Source: Planctomycetota bacterium
GTDB taxonomy: Bacteria; Planctomycetota; PUPC01; DSUN01
Assembly: GCA_016872875.1 (NCBI GenBank)
Contig: VGYW01000253.1
Location: 1 to 12,078, forward strand
Direction: 5' to 3'
DNA: 12,078 nt
Of the stretch, positions 1-6,696 are shown piece by piece. Below the pieces are notes generated by a model. It did not search any database. It saw only the letters and a program-made list of their open reading frames with translations, and was not told the DNA's origin. A program made the translations under genes and the position numbers. Positions within the stretch are counted from its first letter, which is position 1. Each line of letters starts with the position of its first letter.

Positions 1-113
1 ACGTGGTGTTGCCCGCGACCCTGGGGGCTTGCTTTGGTCATTGAGCATTCCGGGCTTGGAGATTGTTTGGTGCTTGGCGTTTGGCTCTTGGGATTTCCCG
101 CATTTCGTGAGAA
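1..113. repeat. Repeat-like intergenic leader before hdrA
   Basis: This stretch is visibly poorer in GC than the genes and is built from variations of TTGG/GCTTGG words (for example TTTGGTGCTTGGCGTTTGGC at 65-84). No convincing coding frame, Shine-Dalgarno site or sigma-70 promoter is seen in it. Such word-repetitive intergenic DNA is, from memory, common in some metagenome-assembled planctomycete-like genomes, but this is not proof of origin. It directly abuts the coding homology of the first hdrA, where a longer N-terminal region of that protein would be expected, so it may mark a rearrangement edge. Confidence 0.45.
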
Positions 114-120
114 ATGCGGG
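97..120. repeat. Perfect 10-bp inverted repeat at the hdrA start
   Basis: CCCGCATTTC at 97-106 pairs perfectly with GAAATGCGGG at 111-120 around a GTGA loop. The only in-frame ATG of the downstream gene (114-116) lies inside the right arm. It has no T-run and so is not an ordinary terminator. It is most simply a small palindromic repeat unit; if transcribed, it would bury the putative start codon in a stem. Confidence 0.7.
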
Positions 121-1934
121 CTAGGGCATCCGAGCTCCTCGCCGAGGCACGCGGCACCCTCGTCGCCGAGAAGGAATACCCGCCCGAGCGCGACGTGAGC
201 GGCGAGCCGCCACGCATCGGCGTCTTCGTCTGCCACTGCGGCATCAACATCGCTGGCGTCGTCAACGTCGAAGAGGTCACTGCGTTCGCCAAGTCGCTCC
301 CCGGCGTGGTTCACGCCGAGCGGGGCCTCTACACCTGCTCGCAGGACAACCAGCAGCGGATCAAGCAGACGATCAAGGACCGCGGCCTGAACCGCATCGT
401 CATCGCCTCGTGCACGCCGAGGACGCACGAGGCGCTGTTCCAGGACACGATCCGCGAGGCGGGGCTGAACCCGTTCCTGCTCGAGTTCGTGAGCATCCGC
501 GAGCACTGCTCGTGGGTGCACATGGGGGACCGCAAGCGCGCTACGCGCAAGGCGGAGGAGCTGGTCTCGATGGCAGTGGCCAAGGCGCGGCTGCTGCGGC
601 CCGTGCGCCGAACGTCGTTCTCCGTCAGGAAGGACGCGCTCGTGGTCGGCGGCGGCATCGCCGGCATGACCGCCGCGCTCTCGCTTGCCGACCAGGGCTT
701 CAAGGTCCACCTCGTCGAGAAGGAGGGCGAGCTTGGCGGGAACCTCCGAAAGCTCCACTCCACCCTCTCCGGCGATGACCCGCAGGAGCTCCTCCGCTCC
801 GCCATCGCGCGGGTCCAGGCCTGCGACAAGATCACCGTCCACCTCCGCACCCGCGTCCGCGAGCTCGCCGGCTACGTGGGCAACTACAAGACCATCATCG
901 CCAGCACCAACGGCGACCCCGGCGAGACCCTGATCGAGCACGGGGCGGTGGTGGTGGCCACCGGCGCAGCCGAGCGCGAGACCGACGAGTACCTCCGCGG
1001 GCGCTCCGAGCGGGTCATCACCCAGAAGGAGCTCGAGGCCAAGCTGGCCGACGAGGCCGGAAGGACCGCGCTCGCCTCCGCGAAAACCGTCGCCATGATC
1101 CAGTGCGTCGGCTCGCGCGAGGAGGGCAGGATGTATTGTAGCCGCGTCTGCTGCGCCAACGCGATCAAGAACGCGCTGGCGATCAAGGCGCTCAATCCCG
1201 AGACCACCGTGGTCGTCTTTTACCGCGACGTGCGCACCTACGGCTTCCGCGAGGAGTTCTACCAGAAGGCGCGCGAGCAGGGCGTCGTCTTCGTCCGCTA
1301 CGAGCCCGACGCCAAGCCGAAGGTCGTTGACGTGGGCGGGGCCTCTGTGCCCCGCGGGGGACAGAGCCCCCGCCCACAGGACGGAGCCCCGCTCCAGGTC
1401 GAGGCATTCGACCCGGTCCTGGGCCAGAAGCTGCGGCTGGAGGTTGACTGGCTGGCCTTGAGCACGGGCATCGCCCCCGGGGCCGAGAACGGCGAGCTGG
1501 CCAAGGCGCTCAAGGTGCCGCTCGACCAGGACGGCTTCTTCCTCGAGGCGCACATCAAGCTGCGCCCGGTGGACTTTGCGACGGACGGCGTGTACCTGTG
1601 CGGGCTGGCCCACTCGCCGAAGTTCGTGGGCGAGGCGATCTCGCAGGCCCGCGCCGCGGCGGGAAGGGCCGCCACGCTCCTCGCCCGCGACACCGTGCAG
1701 GGCAAGGGCCGGACGGCGGAGGTCAGGGAGCGGTTGTGCGCGGGCTGCGGGGTGTGCGTCGCCGCCTGCCCCTACGATGCGCGCGAGATCGACCCCGCGA
1801 AGCGCATCGCCCGCGTCGTCGAGGTCCTCTGCCAGGGCTGCGGGGCGTGCGCCGCGGCGTGCCCCAACGCCGCCACGAAGCAGGTGGGCTTCGCCAAGGA
1901 GGAGATCATGGCCGCGGTTGATTCGCTGGCCTAG
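114..1934 (+). CDS. hdrA: HdrA-type flavin/iron-sulfur electron-transfer subunit
   Basis: This is subunit A of a heterodisulfide-reductase-like complex, the cytoplasmic FAD protein that passes or bifurcates electrons between an MvhD-type donor, ferredoxin and other subunits. In order one sees the N-terminal CHCGINIAG motif (C40, C42), a Rossmann FAD-binding loop VGGGIAG at 178-184, a cysteine cluster (C331, C342, C346, C347), a conserved C-terminal FAD segment around TDGVYLCGLAHSP, and two ferredoxin-type [4Fe-4S] motifs (C542/545/548/552 and C573/576/579/583). At 606 residues it approximates methanogen HdrA. Residues 3-30, however, resemble the linker found in the middle of ~1000-residue bacterial HdrA proteins, so an N-terminal half seems missing. 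The start is uncertain: ATG 114 sits in a palindrome with no ribosome site, and GTG 195 is the next candidate. Residues ~406-422 hold an in-frame palindromic insertion. It leads the mvhD operon. Confidence 0.9.
   Translation: MRARASELLAEARGTLVAEKEYPPERDVSGEPPRIGVFVCHCGINIAGVVNVEEVTAFAKSLPGVVHAERGLYTCSQDNQQRIKQTIKDRGLNRIVIASCTPRTHEALFQDTIREAGLNPFLLEFVSIREHCSWVHMGDRKRATRKAEELVSMAVAKARLLRPVRRTSFSVRKDALVVGGGIAGMTAALSLADQGFKVHLVEKEGELGGNLRKLHSTLSGDDPQELLRSAIARVQACDKITVHLRTRVRELAGYVGNYKTIIASTNGDPGETLIEHGAVVVATGAAERETDEYLRGRSERVITQKELEAKLADEAGRTALASAKTVAMIQCVGSREEGRMYCSRVCCANAIKNALAIKALNPETTVVVFYRDVRTYGFREEFYQKAREQGVVFVRYEPDAKPKVVDVGGASVPRGGQSPRPQDGAPLQVEAFDPVLGQKLRLEVDWLALSTGIAPGAENGELAKALKVPLDQDGFFLEAHIKLRPVDFATDGVYLCGLAHSPKFVGEAISQARAAAGRAATLLARDTVQGKGRTAEVRERLCAGCGVCVAACPYDAREIDPAKRIARVVEVLCQGCGACAAACPNAATKQVGFAKEEIMAAVDSLA
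1332..1377. repeat. Palindromic element inserted in-frame within hdrA
   Basis: GTGGGCGGGG...CTCTGTGCCCC at 1332-1353 is almost the exact reverse complement of 1357-1377 (one mismatch and one unpaired base), separated by GCG. The element is read through in frame and adds about 15 residues (VGGASVPRGG followed by QSPRPQ) to a surface turn between VRYEP and the conserved FDPVLG. A related copy of the left arm lies in the fdhB-like gene at 2710-2737. The structure behaves like a REP- or Rickettsia-palindromic-element-like insertion tolerated in coding DNA. Confidence 0.7.
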
Positions 1935-1948
1935 TTTGGAGCAGACCA

Positions 1949-2374
1949 ATGGCCGAAGAATTTGAACCCAGGGTGGTGGCCTTTCTGTGCAACTGGTGCT
2001 CATACGCCGGGGCCGACCTGGCGGGCACCTCGCGCATGCAGTACCCGCCCAACGTGCGGATCATCCGGCTCATGTGCAGCGGCGGGCTGGACCCGATGTA
2101 CGTCTATCGCGCCCTGCTCGGGGGCTGCGACGGCGTGCTCATCGGCGGGTGCCATCCCGGCGACTGCCACTACACGAACGGGAACTACAAGGCCCGCCGC
2201 CGGGTGGCCGTGCTCAAGGCCATCTTGCGCGAGCTGGGCCTCGACGACGACCGGGTGTGGCTGCGCTGGATCAGCGCCAGCGAGGGGAGCCGTTTCGCCG
2301 AGACCATTCGGGAGGTCGTGGCGCATCTGAAGGAAAAGGGGCCGAGCCAACTGGCTCGCGCCTGGGCGGTCTAA
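1949..2374 (+). CDS. mvhD: MvhD/FrhD-like [2Fe-2S] electron-transfer protein
   Basis: The 141-residue product is the small iron-sulfur subunit that hands electrons from a hydrogenase, dehydrogenase or FrhB-type partner to the flavin of HdrA. The family signature is complete: CNWCSYAGADLAG near the N-terminus (C14, C17), MCSGG (C43), and GGCHPGDCHY (C68, C73), the cysteines expected to hold the [2Fe-2S] cluster. Length is typical of the stand-alone family. The ATG is 14 bp after hdrA with GGAG at 1938-1941. It overlaps the next gene by one base (TAATG), implying translational coupling. MvhD next to HdrA is the classic arrangement for feeding HdrA. The usual arginine after MCSG is glycine here, a minor variation. 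Confidence 0.93.
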   Translation: MAEEFEPRVVAFLCNWCSYAGADLAGTSRMQYPPNVRIIRLMCSGGLDPMYVYRALLGGCDGVLIGGCHPGDCHYTNGNYKARRRVAVLKAILRELGLDDDRVWLRWISASEGSRFAETIREVVAHLKEKGPSQLARAWAV

Positions 2375-3630
2375 TGTCTGGAGAAACAACAGTGGCCGCT
2401 ATCGAGGTCAAGGACGGAAACCCCCTGGGCGCGATTCGGGAGCTGTTGCGCTCCCTCATGAGCCGAGGGGTGGTCGGAGCTCTCCTGGTGCCCGAGGAGA
2501 CCCCGTCGGGCAAGGCGGTGGTTCACACGCTCGTGCGCGACCCCGCGCGGCTGGACGTTGCGAACCCGCTGGCCCCGGTCTTCGGGGTGAACGCGGCGCG
2601 CATCGTGGTGAAGATGTGCGCGCGCCAACTGGCCAGGTCGCCCGCCGAGGCTGCCGTGGCCCAGGTGGGCGCGGCGGTCGCCGCATCCGCCGGCGGAGCG
2701 CAGGCCCACGACGTGGGCGGGGCCTCCGCGCCCCGCGACGACCAGGAGAAGCCCGCGCCAGAAAAGCAGCCGGCGGCGCCCCCCACCGGCCTCGTCCTCA
2801 GGCCGTGCGAGATTCGGGCACTCGTCGAGCTCGTCAAGCTCCAGCAGGCCACCCTCGACCCCTTCCTGGTCATCGGGGTGGATTGCTGGGGGACCTACTC
2901 GGTGAAGGACTACGCGGCGAAGGCCGAGAAGTGCGCTCAGGGCGCTTCCGTGACCGCCGAGTTCCTCAAGCAGATGGCGGGCGGAAGCCTTCCGGCCGAC
3001 CTCCGCAGCGCGTGCCAGGCCTGCCGGCGTCCTGCGCCCACCTTCGCCGACATCGCCATCCAGCTCATCGGCGAGGACGTCTCGCGCAAGATCACCGTGC
3101 GCGCGCAGACCGAGAAGGGCAAGGCCGCCCTGGCCGCCGCCGGGCTCGAGGAGTCCCCCGAGAACCCCGAGCGCGCCGCCGCACTGGAAAAGCTCGCCGC
3201 GGCCAAAGACCAGGCCGCCAAAGAGGGCCAGTTCAACTTCCTCGAGCTCATCGAGACGCTGTGCATAAACTGCCACAACTGCCGCGAAGTCTGCCCCATC
3301 TGTTACTGCCGGCAGTGCGCCTTCGACGGGCCGGTCTTCGCCTACACGATGGACAAGTATCTTACCTGGTCCGGTAAGAAGGGCGCCCTGAGCATGCCGC
3401 CCGACAAGTTGCTCTTCCACCTCACGCGGATGAGCCACGTGGCGACCTCGTGCGTGGCCTGCGGCCAGTGCGAGGCGGCCTGCCCCAGCGGCATCCCGCT
3501 CGGGAGAATCTATCGGCGGATTTCGGCTGCGGCACAGGAGGCCCTTGGCTACGAGGCGGGCCGCAGCCTGGAGGATGAACTTCCTCTCGCGACCTTCCGG
3601 GAAACCGAGCTGGCGGTCGTCGAGAGCTGA
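2374..3630 (+). CDS. FdhB/FrhB-like iron-sulfur protein of the Hdr module
   Basis: This 418-residue protein resembles the iron-sulfur beta subunits of F420-linked formate dehydrogenase and related Hdr-associated proteins. Visible features are LRPCEIRALVEL (C145), GVDCWGTY (C171), a CxxC at C214/C217, a cysteine-dense block (C297, C300, C303, C307, C310, C312, C315), and a ferredoxin motif C360/C363/C366/C370 followed by PSGIP. It probably carries at least two [4Fe-4S] clusters and may bind a flavin. It likely supplies electrons to MvhD and HdrA. Whether the donor is F420H2, NADH or another carrier cannot be read from sequence. Residues ~88-137 form a low-complexity Ala/Pro-rich insert containing VGGASAPR, matching the palindromic element in hdrA. 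The ATG overlaps the mvhD stop by one base. Earlier in-frame codons lie within mvhD and are not its own. Confidence 0.82.
   Translation: MSGETTVAAIEVKDGNPLGAIRELLRSLMSRGVVGALLVPEETPSGKAVVHTLVRDPARLDVANPLAPVFGVNAARIVVKMCARQLARSPAEAAVAQVGAAVAASAGGAQAHDVGGASAPRDDQEKPAPEKQPAAPPTGLVLRPCEIRALVELVKLQQATLDPFLVIGVDCWGTYSVKDYAAKAEKCAQGASVTAEFLKQMAGGSLPADLRSACQACRRPAPTFADIAIQLIGEDVSRKITVRAQTEKGKAALAAAGLEESPENPERAAALEKLAAAKDQAAKEGQFNFLELIETLCINCHNCREVCPICYCRQCAFDGPVFAYTMDKYLTWSGKKGALSMPPDKLLFHLTRMSHVATSCVACGQCEAACPSGIPLGRIYRRISAAAQEALGYEAGRSLEDELPLATFRETELAVVES
2710..2737. repeat. Second, partial copy of the hdrA palindromic insert
   Basis: The 28 bases here match 1329-1356 at 26 positions; the two differences are T-to-C changes. 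Both copies are read in the same frame, giving DVGGASAPR here and DVGGASVPR in hdrA. The right arm of the palindrome is not recognisable in this copy. It lies in an extended, low-complexity segment just before the conserved LRPCEIR motif of the host protein. Confidence 0.7.
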
Positions 3631-3647
3631 CCTCAGGAGAATCTCTG

Positions 3648-4190
3648 ATGTCGGAATCAACTACAGGCGTCCAGGAAGCCAAGGCGGAGGCCCCGCCGCG
3701 TCCGCCCCAGGCCGAGGAAGACGAGGTGGTGGTGAGCCACCTCGACCTGCGGTTCCGCGACGAGATAGCGAGCCATCCCGGGGGCGAGAACATCCGCCGC
3801 TGCTTCGCCTGCGGCACCTGCGCCGCAGGCTGCCCCGTGACCGACGTGGACAGCCGCTACAACTGCCGCCGCATCATCCGCCAGATACTCTTCGGCCTTC
3901 GCGAGGAGGTCCTCTCCTCGCCTCTCATCTGGATGTGTCTGGTCTGCTACCGGTGCTACGTCCGGTGCCCCCAGAAGGTGAACTTCACCGACATCATGCG
4001 GGTGCTGCGCTACCTGGCCGTGAAGGAGAACCGGGTCTCTGCCGACACGTTCGAGCGGATCGCCGAGCTCGACCGCTTCTCGCAAGCGGTGCGGCGCGAC
4101 CTTATCAACGGCCTCTTCGAGAAGAAGGGCCTCTCGCTCGACGAGCTCGAAGCCCGCGTGAGCCAGGCCCTCAAGCAAGGAACCGCGTAG
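3648..4190 (+). CDS. hdrC: HdrC-like ferredoxin subunit
   Basis: The 180-residue product has two [4Fe-4S] motifs in the spacing of HdrC: C52/C55/C58/C62 followed by P, and C97/C100/C103/C107 followed by P. The helical segment between them (YNCRRIIRQILFGLREEVL) and the downstream NFTDIMRVLRYLAVKE segment are also family-typical. HdrC shuttles electrons between HdrA and the catalytic HdrB. No HdrB is encoded here, so its final partner is unknown. The first ~28 residues are a disordered Ala/Pro/Glu tail. The ATG follows AGGAG at 3635-3639 and lies 17 bp after the previous stop, so it is in the same operon. Confidence 0.9.
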   Translation: MSESTTGVQEAKAEAPPRPPQAEEDEVVVSHLDLRFRDEIASHPGGENIRRCFACGTCAAGCPVTDVDSRYNCRRIIRQILFGLREEVLSSPLIWMCLVCYRCYVRCPQKVNFTDIMRVLRYLAVKENRVSADTFERIAELDRFSQAVRRDLINGLFEKKGLSLDELEARVSQALKQGTA

Positions 4191-4266
4191 GAGACGGGCT
4201 GAAGCCCGCACTACAAACGAAGATACGGGCTGAAGCCCGCACTACGAACTCAGTAGGAACCGGCTC
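4191..4266. repeat. Two tandem 25-bp hairpin repeats between hdrC and frhB
   Basis: ACGGGCTGAAGCCCGCACTAC at 4194-4214 recurs at 4225-4245, and the match continues as (A/G)AAC; the period is 31 bp. Each copy contains CGGGCT-GA-AGCCCG, able to form a tight six-base-pair hairpin. There is no T-run after either, so a Rho-independent terminator is not supported; they may modulate mRNA stability or simply be spread repeats. The frhB ribosome site AGGA (4255-4258) follows. Confidence 0.7.
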
Positions 4267-5409
4267 GTGGACAAGCAGAAGGAAACAACCGAGGACGTGA
4301 AGAGCTTCCGTGACCTCGAGCGCGAGGTCATCGAGCGGGGACTCTGTGGGCGGTGCGGCGGCTGCGCCTCGTTCTGCTCCGCCGACGAGATGAACGCGCT
4401 GGCGTTCGACCGCGCGGCCGGGCCGCGACTGGTCCACGAGGAGAACTGCCTGAAGTGCGGCATCTGCTACCTCATCTGCCCGCAGATCAAGGCGCTCGAC
4501 GGCGAGCTGCGCGAGCGCTACGGCTGGACCGCCCCGATTGGCCCCTGGCGCACCATCGGCTCGGCACGCACCACCGAGCGCCAGGTGGCCGAGGTGTGCA
4601 CCGACGGCGGGGTTGTTACCTCGCTGCTGCGCTGGGCGCTCGAGAGGCGCTTCATCCAGGGCGCACTCGTCTCGAGGAAGGCCGGCCCCTTCGCACGCCA
4701 GCCCTTCCTCGCCACGGACCCCGATGAGCTCATCGAGGCGGCAGGCTCCCACTTCGACGAGGTGGAGCACCTGGGCGACTTCGGCAAGAGCTACTCCACC
4801 TACTCGCCGACGATCCAGGAGATGAAGAGGATCGGCCAGAAGCGGCTCGACCGCATTGCGCTCGTCGGCACGCCCTGCCAGGTCTACACCGTCCGAAAGA
4901 TGCAGAGCCTCAGCATCGTCCCGGCCGACTCGTTAGTGCTGACGATTGGGCTGTTCTGCATGGAGAACTTCTCCTTCGGCGACAAGGCGGGCGCCGTTCT
5001 GGAGAAGAAGCTCGGCTTTCGCCTAAGCGAGGTCGAGAAGCTCAACATCAAAGACGACGTGATCATGACCCTGGGCGGTGGCGAGGTGGCGCACGTGCCA
5101 TTCGAGGCGCTCGACGAGGTCGCGCGCCCGGCCTGCATGGCCTGCCCCGACTTCGCGAACGACTTCGCCGATGTGTCCGTGGGCGGCCTCGGCTCGCCCG
5201 ACGGCTACACGACGACGGTGGTGCGGACGGGGGCGGGGCAGAAGATGTACAACGGCGCCCGGCACGACGGCGTGCTCCGGGAGCTGCGGTTCCGCGACAA
5301 GGAGCGGGCGAAGGTGCACCGCACCGAGCTGATGGCCAAGATCACGGCGTTCGTCCGCAGGAAGAAGGCTCGCGCCCGCGCGACCCTCGCGGCCATTGCC
5401 ACGGCGTGA
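4267..5409 (+). CDS. frhB: FrhB-family F420 hydrogenase/dehydrogenase beta-like subunit
   Basis: FrhB-family proteins are FAD and iron-sulfur subunits that exchange hydride with F420 (or another deazaflavin or nicotinamide partner) and electrons with neighbouring clusters. This 380-residue protein has two ferredoxin motifs (C27/30/33/37 and C61/64/67/71), the family motif CTDGGVVTSLL near residue 117, VGTPCQ with C204, and a late CMACPDF (C290, C293) followed by SVGGLGSPDGYTTT. Length and motif order are full. The start is GTG 4267, with AGGA upstream at 4255-4258; no ATG is suitably placed. Its position after the HdrA-MvhD-HdrC genes suggests it is the coenzyme-facing input or output of that complex. 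F420 use is inferred from the family only. Confidence 0.88.
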   Translation: MDKQKETTEDVKSFRDLEREVIERGLCGRCGGCASFCSADEMNALAFDRAAGPRLVHEENCLKCGICYLICPQIKALDGELRERYGWTAPIGPWRTIGSARTTERQVAEVCTDGGVVTSLLRWALERRFIQGALVSRKAGPFARQPFLATDPDELIEAAGSHFDEVEHLGDFGKSYSTYSPTIQEMKRIGQKRLDRIALVGTPCQVYTVRKMQSLSIVPADSLVLTIGLFCMENFSFGDKAGAVLEKKLGFRLSEVEKLNIKDDVIMTLGGGEVAHVPFEALDEVARPACMACPDFANDFADVSVGGLGSPDGYTTTVVRTGAGQKMYNGARHDGVLRELRFRDKERAKVHRTELMAKITAFVRRKKARARATLAAIATA

Positions 5410-5422
5410 GCAGGAGAGCAAG

Positions 5423-5520
5423 ATGAGTGGATGAAGGGATGGGTGGATGTGTGGATGAATGAAAGAGAAGGCGCTCGTCCTTCTTGCATTCATCCAATCA
5501 TCCATTCATCCAATCATCCC
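5423..5520. repeat. Large imperfect intergenic hairpin of GGATGAATG words
   Basis: The left half (5423-5461) is rich in GGATG/GTGGATG words. The right half (5487-5520) consists of two perfect tandem copies of CATTCATCCAATCATC (5487-5502, 5503-5518). TGGATGAATG at 5452-5461 pairs perfectly with CATTCATCCA at 5487-5496, and AGAAGG/CCTTCT (5466-5471, 5479-5484) extends the stem to a short loop. Base composition is unlike the surrounding genes. The element separates frhB from the truncated hdrA copy and looks like a miniature mobile or repeat unit; a terminator role is possible but there is no T-tract. Confidence 0.65.
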
Positions 5521-5557
5521 CTTTGGTTGGGCGAGCGGGCTATTGAGGAGTTCGAGG

Positions 5558-5983
5558 ATGGACCACAAGGCGGTCATGGTGGTCGGCGGCGGCATCGCCG
5601 GCATCCAGGCGGCGCTCGACCTCGCCGAGCTGGGAGTCGAGGTCTTCCTCGTCGAGCACAAGCCGAGCATCGGCGGCCGCATGGCGCAGCTCGACAAGAC
5701 CTTCCCGACCAACGACTGCGCCATGTGCATCCTCAGCCCCAAGCTCGTCGAGGCCGGCGCCAACCCCAACGTCCGCATCATCGCCAACGCCGACGTCGAG
5801 GCGGTCGAGGGCGGCCCTGGCGGCTTCCGCGTCCGAGTCCTCAAGCGCGCCCGCTACGTGGACGAATCGCGCTGCACCGGCTGCGGCGTGTGCATGAGCA
5901 AGTGCCCGGTCCGCATCCCCGACGAGCACAACAAGGGCCTCGGATTTGGCTGGGGCCAACCGCCGTATTGGGCAACATCATGA
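5558..5983 (+). pseudogene. N-terminal fragment of a second HdrA
   Basis: The 141 codons begin like the N-terminal half of the long bacterial HdrA: FAD-binding VGGGIAGIQAALDLAELG near the N-terminus, the SIGGRMAQLDKTFPTNDCAMC segment, SPKLVEAG, and a [4Fe-4S] motif CTGCGVCMSKCP followed by VRIPDEHNKGLG. Homology then ends and about ten unrelated residues lead to a stop at 5981. The rest of HdrA (remaining FAD domain, further clusters, C-terminal half) is absent, so it is probably a remnant or one side of a rearrangement, though a small flavin/iron-sulfur protein cannot be excluded. GAGGAG at 5545-5550 supports ATG 5558. The stop overlaps the next ATG as ATGA. It is notable that the first hdrA in the window lacks just this N-terminal region. 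Confidence 0.72.
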
Positions 5984-6696
5984 GCTGGCTGAGGACGATG
6001 CGCCTCATTCCCCAGGAGATACCCGGCCCTATGGCCGCGGTCTATGAGTGGATTGCCGCGCCCGGCCTGGCGCGCTTCCACCGCGGGGTGGCCACCGAGG
6101 CCGCCTCGTTCCTCGCGCGGGGCCGGGTGCTCGACGTCGGCACCGGGCCTGCGCACCTGCTCGTGGAGCTGGCCCGGCTCAACCCGGACCTGGAACTGGT
6201 CGGACTGGACCTGAGCCGGCAGATGTTGCGGATCGCGAGAAGGGTCGTGGCACGCGCGCCGGGCATGCGGGCCGCGCTCGTTCGGGGCGACGTCGAGGCC
6301 CTCCCCTTCGCCGATCAGACCTTCGACCTCGTCGTGAGCACCTCGTCGCTGCACCACTGGCGCAACCCCGCGCGAGGCATCCGGGAGTGCTTCCGCGTGA
6401 CGGCCCCCGGCGGCCAGTGCTGGATTTGCGACCTGCGCACCGACGTGCCGGTGCGTACGATCGCCGAGCTCGCCGCCGGCGGGCGCCTCCGGCGGATGGT
6501 GTCGGGCCTGCTCTTCAAGTTCCACGGCGTACGGCCCGAGGAGTTCGACGCCGCCACCGTGGCCGGCTGGCCGCGGCGGGCGTGCTGGCGTTCACCGCAG
6601 TCGGCCGCCTTCTCCTCGGGCTGCGGTTCCCCGTGGCCCCATTCGTCCTCATCGCTCTCGGCATCGGCCTCTACAACGCCTACTTCCTCTTCCTGA
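5980..6696 (+). CDS. Class I SAM-dependent methyltransferase, C-terminus disrupted
   Basis: The protein (238 codons) has a Methyltransferase-11-type core. Motif I is VLDVGTGPA (from residue 50), followed by GLDLSRQML, an acidic GDVEALPFADQTFDLVVS post-motif, SSLHHW, and the APGGQCWICDL strand. Substrate is unknown; UbiE/COQ5-like C-methylation would fit the quinone-themed neighbours, but no diagnostic residues were identified, so that is speculation. Family-like sequence runs to about residue 196 (position ~6567). Beyond that the frame gives a Ser/Pro/Trp-rich tail that looks like out-of-frame histidine kinase sequence. The last helix and strand of the fold therefore seem to be missing. The ATG overlaps the preceding fragment's stop (ATGA). 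Confidence 0.75.
   Translation: MSWLRTMRLIPQEIPGPMAAVYEWIAAPGLARFHRGVATEAASFLARGRVLDVGTGPAHLLVELARLNPDLELVGLDLSRQMLRIARRVVARAPGMRAALVRGDVEALPFADQTFDLVVSTSSLHHWRNPARGIRECFRVTAPGGQCWICDLRTDVPVRTIAELAAGGRLRRMVSGLLFKFHGVRPEEFDAATVAGWPRRACWRSPQSAAFSSGCGSPWPHSSSSLSASASTTPTSSS

Noticed and set aside
1987..2373. N-terminal extension of the fdhB-like frame through mvhD
   Set aside because: The stretch is mvhD read out of frame, Arg/Gly/Ala-rich without family similarity; ATG 2374, overlapping the mvhD stop, is the sensible start.
2371..3660. 429-codon open frame on the minus strand
   Set aside because: It is the complement of the fdhB-like gene; the residues are Gly/Leu/Arg/Ala/Val-rich with no motif, whereas the plus strand has full iron-sulfur signatures.
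4194..4249. CRISPR array
   Set aside because: Only two repeat units with a six-base gap, no unique spacers and no cas genes.
5431..5979. Upstream extension of the methyltransferase frame
   Set aside because: It begins in the GGATG repeat and continues as out-of-frame HdrA sequence; homology to methyltransferases starts only at ATG 5980.
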